DNA of 10,843 nt. It comes from TMED27 sp045106175 (GTDB lineage: Bacteria > Pseudomonadota > Alphaproteobacteria > Micavibrionales > Micavibrionaceae). The stretch lies in contig JBGCEF010000035.1 of NCBI GenBank assembly GCA_045106175.1, positions 1-10,843 of the forward strand, given 5' to 3'. The translations under genes and the position numbers were made by a program. Below the pieces are notes generated by a model. It worked only from the letters and a program-made list of their open reading frames with translations, had not been told where the DNA came from and did no database searches. Shown here one piece after another: positions 5,795-10,843 of the stretch. How positions within the stretch are numbered: position 1 is the stretch's first letter; every line of letters begins with the position of its first letter.

Positions 5795-6226
5795 TTAGAA
5801 AGAGCCTTCAAGCTCTAGTCCGCCTTCTGATAACTCAATCTTTAGCCCTACTGCAAGGTCACTGGAAATAATCGTTCTATGACCTGCGCGCGGAAGTTTT
5901 ATGCCTTTTGCAATGCAAGTATCACCAAAGATATTGATCATAATATTGTCAGGAACGGCAAAGCCAACTTCCTTTTCCTGCAAAAGCTTTTTGTGAACAC
6001 CATAAAATAAAGTGGAGTTATCATTTCTAGGGATGTCCATAACACTCTCAAACGCGGTTTTATGCTCATGCATTTGGCGATTAAGTGTAGAGGTATGTGC
6101 AACCTTTAAAATCGTAAAACTTGCAACATTAAAGCGCACATAATCATCAAGCACCTTTTGATTAGCAATCAAAATTTCAGCGACTTCATTAAGGTAAAAT
6201 AAAATATGGCGTTCTTCAAATGGCAT
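5795..6226 (-). CDS. unrecognised 143-residue cytoplasmic protein downstream of recG
   Basis: I do not recognise this protein. From the ATG at 6226 it starts MPFEERHILFYLNEVAEILI; residues 8-30 look helical. A middle portion contains HTSTLNRQMHEHK (44-56) and STLFYGVHKKLLQEKEVGFAVPD (71-93). The C-terminal third looks like beta strands: IMINIFGD (95-102), GIKLPRAGHRTII (108-120), VGLKIELSEGGLELEG (126-141). There is no signal peptide or membrane helix. The frame is open to a TTG at 6274, 14 bp from the recG stop, but the ATG gives a more natural N-terminus; neither has a good Shine-Dalgarno sequence. It follows recG by 62 bp on the same strand and ends 9 bp from the convergent cysE, so it is probably expressed with recG. 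The ends loosely recall small uncharacterised alphaproteobacterial proteins, an unverified impression. Confidence 0.65.
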   Translation of the reverse strand: MPFEERHILFYLNEVAEILIANQKVLDDYVRFNVASFTILKVAHTSTLNRQMHEHKTAFESVMDIPRNDNSTLFYGVHKKLLQEKEVGFAVPDNIMINIFGDTCIAKGIKLPRAGHRTIISSDLAVGLKIELSEGGLELEGSF

Positions 6227-6288
6227 AACTAAACATAGCTTATGTCTGAATAGACAAGGAAACAAGTTATTCAAAAGAATACTAGAAC

Positions 6289-8370
6289 TTAACCACTACG
6301 TAAATACTGTATAGCTTGATCACGTTCAAATAAATAGAGCAGCGTTTTAAGCGCATTGCCGCGTTCCTGCTCAAGATGAGGGTCACGCTCTATAATCAGC
6401 TTGGCATCATCACGCGCTGCGGCTAACAATTCCCCATGAATATTGAGATCAGCCAGCCGAAATTGCGGCAAACCGCTTTGCTTCACGCCCAAAATGTCAC
6501 CGCCCCCGCGCAATTCTAAATCGCGCTCCGCAATTAAAAAACCATCTTCAGTCTCGCGCATAATCGAAAGCCTCTCTTTCGCGGTACTGCCCAATGGTCC
6601 CGCATAGATTAAGAAACAATAGCTTTGTGCATCTCCACGACCAACACGACCACGAAGCTGGTGAAGCTGCGACAAACCAAAACGCTCCGCATGCTCGATC
6701 ACCATAATCGTCGCTTCGGGAACATTAACGCCAACTTCAATCACTGTCGTCGCAACCAGAATATTAAGCTCCCCGCTAGCGAAGCGTTGCATGACCTCAT
6801 CCTTCTCTACTGGCTTCATACGACCATGCACCAAACCGACCTTACCAAAATTTTGCTTTAAAATGTCGTATCGCTCTTCCGCCGCTGCAAGGTCAAGGAT
6901 TTCGGATTCCTCCACTAAAGGGCACACCCAATAAACCCGCGACCCATCCTTAATTTTACGCTCAAGCCCATCAATCATGGTATCAAGCCGATCATTAGAA
7001 ACCAGCAAAGTCTCAATAGGTTTACGCCCAGGCGGTTTTTCATCCAATCGTGACACATCCATATCTCCATACGCCGTCAGCGTCAGTGTGCGGGGAATTG
7101 GTGTTGCGGTCATAACCAAAACATCTGTGCCATGTCCTTTTGATGATAACAAAAGCCTCTGATGCACACCAAAACGATGCTGCTCATCAATGACGACGAG
7201 GCCCAGGTCTTTAAATTGAACAGTATCCTGAAAAATTGCATGTGTGCCGATAATAATCTGTGCATCACCACTTTCAATGCGTTCAAGGATTGCGCTCCGT
7301 TGCGCGCCCTTATCTCGCCCCGTTAATGTCGCATAGCTAACACCGCATGCATCAAGCCATTCCGACAATGTTTCTTCATGTTGGCGCGCTAAAATTTCTG
7401 TCGGCGCCATAATCGCAGCCTGCGCCCCTGTCTCAACAGCATTCAACATTGCCATCGCAGCGACGACTGTCTTGCCCGCGCCTACATCTCCTTGAAGCAA
7501 GCGAAGCATCTTCGCATCTTCGGTCATGTCGGCATCAATCTCTTTAAGCGTTTTTTGCTGCGCTTGCGTTAAATCAAAGGGCAGTGCTTCTAATAGCCTA
7601 GAGCGTAAATGCCCATCTCCTTGATAAGAACGCCCATCAATCCTTCTCTGTCGATGGCGAACAAGTGCAAGCGTAAGCTGGTTCGCCAAAAGCTCGTCAT
7701 AAGCAATCCTCGATCGCTCTTTATCTTCAGGAAGTAGCGATGCCTCCTCTTCGGGTTCATGAACGCGTCGCATGGCATCATGCCAATCAGACCACTGATT
7801 TTTCGTCTTAAAGGTCGGCTCCAGCCACTCATCCAATGGCTTTAAGGACGTCAACGCCCCACCCATAGATTTTCTTATGGTTTTATTCGTAACACCCGCG
7901 GTCAGCGGATAAATCGGCTCCACCGTCTCAAGCGTACTACGCTCTTCTAATGTTGCAATATCCGGATGCACCATCTTCGCATTGCCTTGATAATATTCAA
8001 CCTTGCCGCTGATGATACGTGTTTCACGATCAGGTAATTGCTTTTCAACCCAGCCCTTATTCGCATGAAAAAACACAAGCGTCATAACGCCGCTTTCATC
8101 TCGAACCTTAACGCGATATGGAAGGCCTTTGCGTGGATTGGGCGCGTGAGAGACAACCGTAACTTCCATTGTCGCAATACGACCATCCGGCGCATCTTCA
8201 ACAGTGGGCGAAAAACGCCGGTCAATAAAATCAACCGGTAGATGAAAAAGCAGATCTAAAATTTTTGGCCCGCCAACCAATTTCTCTATTAACTTCCCAT
8301 TCTTCGGCCCAATACCCGGCAACGCAGGTAGAGCACGAAAAAGAGCATCAAGGTCAAAAGGTCGAGACAT
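6289..8370 (-). CDS. recG: ATP-dependent DNA helicase RecG
   Basis: RecG is a monomeric superfamily 2 translocase that reverses stalled forks and processes branched DNA and R-loops. The 693-residue product is full length. Residues 1-150 hold the helix-hairpin and OB-fold wedge domain that recognises branched DNA (ALPGIGPKNGKLIEKLV at 16-32, FHLPVDFIDRR at 42-52). The first helicase domain has LTQAQQKTLKEI (267-278), Walker A GDVGAGKT (294-301), PTEILARQH (323-331), the DEQH box (395-398) and TATPIPRT (421-428). The second has VYWVCPLVEESE (479-490), LVHGRMKP (513-520), ATTVIEVGVNVPEA (540-553) and QLRGRVGRG (571-579). The tail includes ERDLELRGGGDILGVKQSG. It is divergent from sdhE with 101 bp between the starts. 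The ATG at 8370 has only a weak, distant GGTGG. Confidence 0.98.
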   Translation of the reverse strand: MSRPFDLDALFRALPALPGIGPKNGKLIEKLVGGPKILDLLFHLPVDFIDRRFSPTVEDAPDGRIATMEVTVVSHAPNPRKGLPYRVKVRDESGVMTLVFFHANKGWVEKQLPDRETRIISGKVEYYQGNAKMVHPDIATLEERSTLETVEPIYPLTAGVTNKTIRKSMGGALTSLKPLDEWLEPTFKTKNQWSDWHDAMRRVHEPEEEASLLPEDKERSRIAYDELLANQLTLALVRHRQRRIDGRSYQGDGHLRSRLLEALPFDLTQAQQKTLKEIDADMTEDAKMLRLLQGDVGAGKTVVAAMAMLNAVETGAQAAIMAPTEILARQHEETLSEWLDACGVSYATLTGRDKGAQRSAILERIESGDAQIIIGTHAIFQDTVQFKDLGLVVIDEQHRFGVHQRLLLSSKGHGTDVLVMTATPIPRTLTLTAYGDMDVSRLDEKPPGRKPIETLLVSNDRLDTMIDGLERKIKDGSRVYWVCPLVEESEILDLAAAEERYDILKQNFGKVGLVHGRMKPVEKDEVMQRFASGELNILVATTVIEVGVNVPEATIMVIEHAERFGLSQLHQLRGRVGRGDAQSYCFLIYAGPLGSTAKERLSIMRETEDGFLIAERDLELRGGGDILGVKQSGLPQFRLADLNIHGELLAAARDDAKLIIERDPHLEQERGNALKTLLYLFERDQAIQYLRSG

Positions 8371-8396
8371 ATGTATTTGTAACCACCAAGGCCCAT

Positions 8397-8425
8397 CTGA
8401 CCAAGATAAAAAATAAAAATATCAT
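8397..8425 (+). promoter_or_regulatory. candidate sigma-70 promoter for sdhE-mfd
   Basis: CTGACC (8397-8402) and TATCAT (8420-8425, 5 of 6 to TATAAT) are exactly 17 bases apart, with an A-rich spacer, in the recG-sdhE divergent gap. Transcription would start near 8432. That would leave the in-frame ATGs at 8424 and 8427 outside the mRNA and supports the sdhE start at 8472. No comparable promoter is apparent for recG on the minus strand of this gap. Confidence 0.45.
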
Positions 8426-8471
8426 GATGATAGATGTTGGTTTTATGGCTGCCTTAATGCTAATAAAAACT

Positions 8472-8735
8472 ATGACTGAAACAACAGACAATATGCGCCG
8501 CAGACTTATTTTTCGTTCCGATCATCGCGGGACAAAAGAAATGGACCTTATTCTTGGAACTTTTGCAAAAAAACATGTCCCCGATATGTGCGAAGAAGAG
8601 CTAGCCAAATTCGATGAAATCCTTAAAGAAAATGATCCCAATCTTTATAATTGGATTACCTGTAAGGAACCCGAACCTGACAATGTGAAAAGTGATTTAT
8701 TTGATCGATTGAAAAAACACACAATCACAATCTAG
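8472..8735 (+). CDS. sdhE: FAD assembly factor SdhE (DUF339)
   Basis: SdhE (also called CptB/YgfY; mitochondrial Sdh5/SDHAF2) promotes covalent attachment of FAD to SdhA, the flavoprotein subunit of succinate dehydrogenase. The 87-residue product has the usual family length and a small helical-bundle pattern. The conserved RGxxE motif is intact as R19-G20-T-K-E23 inside FRSDHRGTKEMDLILG (14-29). ELAKFDEIL and NDPNLYNWITCKEPEP (54-69) match the family's YxWLxGxxxP-like C-terminal signature. The frame is open far upstream, into antisense recG, but 8472 gives the family's standard start (short acidic lead, then MRRRLIFRS). The Shine-Dalgarno sequence is poor. The order recG / sdhE / mfd recurs in Alphaproteobacteria. 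mfd follows after 39 bp and is probably cotranscribed. Confidence 0.95.
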   Translation: MTETTDNMRRRLIFRSDHRGTKEMDLILGTFAKKHVPDMCEEELAKFDEILKENDPNLYNWITCKEPEPDNVKSDLFDRLKKHTITI

Positions 8736-8751
8736 ACACTGGTAATTCAAA

Positions 8752-8774
8752 AGCCCGCGGGCTATATAGCTCGC
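8752..8774. repeat. overlapping GC- and AT-centred palindromes just before mfd
   Basis: AGCCCGCGGGCT (8752-8763) is a perfect 12-bp palindrome. It overlaps the perfect 10-bp palindrome GCTATATAGC (8761-8770), which extends to GCGGGCTATATAGCTCGC (8757-8774) with a single G-T pair and abuts the mfd ATG at 8775. No T run follows, so it is not an intrinsic terminator. The two hairpins are mutually exclusive in RNA. mfd has no visible Shine-Dalgarno sequence, so this may influence its translation, or it may be a protein site. Confidence 0.45.
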
Positions 8775-10843
8775 ATGGAAGCTCTTGCACAATCACAAGA
8801 AACAGATACGACCATTTACGGCGCAATAGAGGGCCATGACGCACGCATTTTGGCGGATAAAGCGCGTGAGATAATGCCGCTTGATAAAGTGTTAGTGCAT
8901 GTCGCATTAGATGATAATCGCCTTTCAACATTAAAAGAGCTGGTTCAATTTTTCGCGCCTGATGTTGAGATTATAGAATTCCCCGCTTGGGATTGTTTGC
9001 CTTATGATCGTGTTTCGCCCAACACTGACATTGTCGCGAAAAGAGTCGCTGCACTTACAAACCTTTTAAGATGGCAATCACAAACAAAACGCTACCCGCG
9101 CATTTTGCTCACAACTGTTAACGCAATAACACAACGCATCATGCCGCGCACAGCCTTAAAAGATGCATCTTTCATTGCGCAAAAAGGCGGTCTTTTGGAT
9201 GTTGAAAAACTGCAGGTATTCCTAACGCAAAACGGCTACAACCGCACCGAAACCGTGCGTGAATCTGGTGAATATGCGATGCGTGGCGGCATTATTGATC
9301 TTTATCCACCTGCAATGAAAGATCCCGTCAGGTTAGATTTATTCGGTGATGAAGTTGAAACAATCCGCGCCTTTGACCCGCTCTCGCAACGCACCCACAC
9401 AAATGTTGATCAATTCGCATTACAGCCAGTCACAGAATTCTTCTTAGATGAACACAGTATTGATCGTTTTCGCACAGGCTATCGTAAATATTTTGGTGTT
9501 ATCGAGAATGATCCGCTCTACGAATCTGTTTCCGAAGGGCGTCGTTATAACGGCATGGAACACTGGCTACCTCTTTTTTATGAGCAGATGGATACGTTAC
9601 TCGATTACGCAGGCGATCACACGCTTATACTCGATCACCATGGCCGTCGTGCTCATGATGAGCGCTTTGAACAAATAGAAGATTTCTATCAATCCAGAAA
9701 AATCCTCATCGCATCACAAACACAAAAGAAATCAAAAGATGTCAGCCTGACCGGCAGCATTTATCGTCCTTTACCGCCCTCGGATTTATACATTGAAAAC
9801 AATCTTTGGGGTACAATATTGACGAAAGCGGAGTTTTTATCACCGTTTGCCAAGACAGGCGATGAAAACCCAACGGTCCGAAAAGCAAGAGATTTTGCCG
9901 ACATCCGAAGCCTTCCCGACGGTGATGTTATCGGAGAGCTTAAAACACATGTCGCAAAATTTAATGATCGCAAAACAATCATTGCCTGCTATTCACTAGG
10001 CGCAAGACAGCGTGTTCAGGGTTTGCTTGAGGCAGGGGGCTTCGAAGACCTAAAAACAATTGATGATGCACAACAGCTTAAAAAACTTAAAACTCATGAG
10101 ACTGGCCTAGCCGTCTTGGGTTTAGAGCATGGGTTTAACACCCCCGATCTAGCCGTTTTGACAGAGCAAGATATACTCGGTGATCGCCTATCACGCAAAG
10201 CCGCTAAACGTAAACGAGCAGATAATTTTTTACGTGAGGTCTCCTCCCTTGATGAAGGTGATTTGGTCACGCATATCGACCATGGAATTGGTAAATTCTT
10301 GGAGCTTGAAACCGTCACAATCGGTAAGATCCATCATGATTGTCTAAAAATCGAATATGCGGGCGGTGACCGACTGTTTGTGCCCGTTGAAAACATTGAA
10401 GTTCTCGCAAGATTTGGCGGCGAAGAAAGCACAACACAGCTTGATAAACTTGGCGGAGCGGGGTGGCAAGCCAGAAAAGCCAAGGTCAAAAAAGACCTCA
10501 TGGCTATGGCGGATGGTCTTCTAAAAATTGCCGCTGCCCGCACCCTTAAGAAAACAGAACCAATCGAAATTTCAAAAGAATTATATAACGAGTTTGCAGC
10601 AAAATTCCCATATGCAGAAACCGAAGACCAAGAACGCGCAATCGAAGATACGCTGCAATCCATGGCGGGCACGCATCCAATGGATCGTTTAGTATGCGGA
10701 GACGTTGGGTTCGGAAAAACCGAAGTCGCATTACGTGCCGCCTATGTTGCTGCGATGGATGGCTACCAAGTCGCAGTCGTTGCCCCCACAACGCTGCTGG
10801 CGCGACAACATTTCATCAACTTCACAAAGCGCTTTGAAGGCAC
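8775..10843 (+). CDS. mfd: transcription-repair coupling factor Mfd (3' truncated by window)
   Basis: Mfd displaces RNA polymerase stalled at DNA damage and recruits UvrA for nucleotide excision repair. The window holds the first 689 codons of a protein normally about 1,150 residues long. The UvrB-like N-terminal region shows FPAWDCLPYDRVSPN, ESGEYAMRGGIIDLYPPA and VRLDLFGDEVETIR, followed by VLTEQDILGDRL. The RNA polymerase interaction domain begins DLVTHIDHGIGKFLELE (496-512) and includes LKIEYAGGDRLFVPVENIE. The translocase starts with Walker A GDVGFGKTEVALRAAY (642-657) and APTTLLARQH (670-679); the rest lies beyond the edge. The ATG at 8775 follows an in-frame TAG, the sdhE stop at 8733-8735, so the protein cannot begin further upstream. 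No clear Shine-Dalgarno sequence is present; palindromes occupy that position. Confidence 0.97.
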   Translation, partial: MEALAQSQETDTTIYGAIEGHDARILADKAREIMPLDKVLVHVALDDNRLSTLKELVQFFAPDVEIIEFPAWDCLPYDRVSPNTDIVAKRVAALTNLLRWQSQTKRYPRILLTTVNAITQRIMPRTALKDASFIAQKGGLLDVEKLQVFLTQNGYNRTETVRESGEYAMRGGIIDLYPPAMKDPVRLDLFGDEVETIRAFDPLSQRTHTNVDQFALQPVTEFFLDEHSIDRFRTGYRKYFGVIENDPLYESVSEGRRYNGMEHWLPLFYEQMDTLLDYAGDHTLILDHHGRRAHDERFEQIEDFYQSRKILIASQTQKKSKDVSLTGSIYRPLPPSDLYIENNLWGTILTKAEFLSPFAKTGDENPTVRKARDFADIRSLPDGDVIGELKTHVAKFNDRKTIIACYSLGARQRVQGLLEAGGFEDLKTIDDAQQLKKLKTHETGLAVLGLEHGFNTPDLAVLTEQDILGDRLSRKAAKRKRADNFLREVSSLDEGDLVTHIDHGIGKFLELETVTIGKIHHDCLKIEYAGGDRLFVPVENIEVLARFGGEESTTQLDKLGGAGWQARKAKVKKDLMAMADGLLKIAAARTLKKTEPIEISKELYNEFAAKFPYAETEDQERAIEDTLQSMAGTHPMDRLVCGDVGFGKTEVALRAAYVAAMDGYQVAVVAPTTLLARQHFINFTKRFEG

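Noticed and set aside
5801..5816. AGAGC/GCTCT hairpin at the cysE / 143-residue gene junction as a bidirectional terminator
   Set aside because: The stem is only 5 bp and no T run follows on either strand; it lies within the coding sequence of the minus-strand gene.
8265..8471. Long N-terminal extension of sdhE overlapping recG
   Set aside because: It would run antisense through the recG start and give an atypical 156-residue SdhE. The family length and the candidate promoter at 8397-8425 support the start at 8472.
9761..10791. Several minus-strand open frames of 73-112 codons within mfd
   Set aside because: All lie opposite well-conserved Mfd coding sequence and have serine/arginine-rich, low-information translations typical of antisense frames.

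Overview
The window looks like a chromosomal stretch of an alphaproteobacterium with a moderately AT-leaning genome. The case rests on gene content and order. The 3' end of gyrA is followed by coaD, and recG stands divergent from sdhE with mfd behind it; both arrangements recur in Alphaproteobacteria. Base composition looks even by eye across the housekeeping genes. No plasmid, transposon, integrase or CRISPR signal is visible.

Layout, left to right. (1) 1-1133, plus strand: the last 119 codons of gyrA, a small two-helix membrane protein, and coaD (coenzyme A synthesis). (2) 1137-1625, minus strand: a secreted DUF4402-like protein that ends 3 bp from coaD, tail to tail. (3) 1693-1836: a promoter and an intact tRNA-Lys(UUU) gene with encoded CCA. 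(4) 1878-4100, minus strand: a two-gene cassette with phage-type products, namely a 111-residue beta-rich protein followed by a 621-residue fibre-like protein ending in an SGNH esterase domain. Its leader contains a terminator-like hairpin. (5) 4316-5785, plus strand: a DUF502 membrane protein and a short-form serine acetyltransferase (cysE). (6) 5795-8370, minus strand: recG and, downstream of it, an unrecognised 143-residue protein. (7) 8472-10843, plus strand: sdhE and the first 689 codons of mfd, cut by the window edge.

Most of the window is core metabolism and genome maintenance: DNA supercoiling, recombination and replication-fork rescue, transcription-coupled repair, CoA and cysteine synthesis, and succinate dehydrogenase flavinylation. 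The part that does not fit is the cassette at 1878-4100. It has no capsid, tail, integrase or lysis genes beside it. Its small-protein plus large-carbohydrate-binding-fibre layout resembles the detached head-spike locus (ghsA/ghsB) of the Rhodobacter gene transfer agent. My main hypothesis is a gene transfer agent or phage-derived spike operon that binds and deacylates a surface polysaccharide, possibly controlled by transcription attenuation. The alternative is a remnant of a prophage that once used the neighbouring tRNA-Lys gene.
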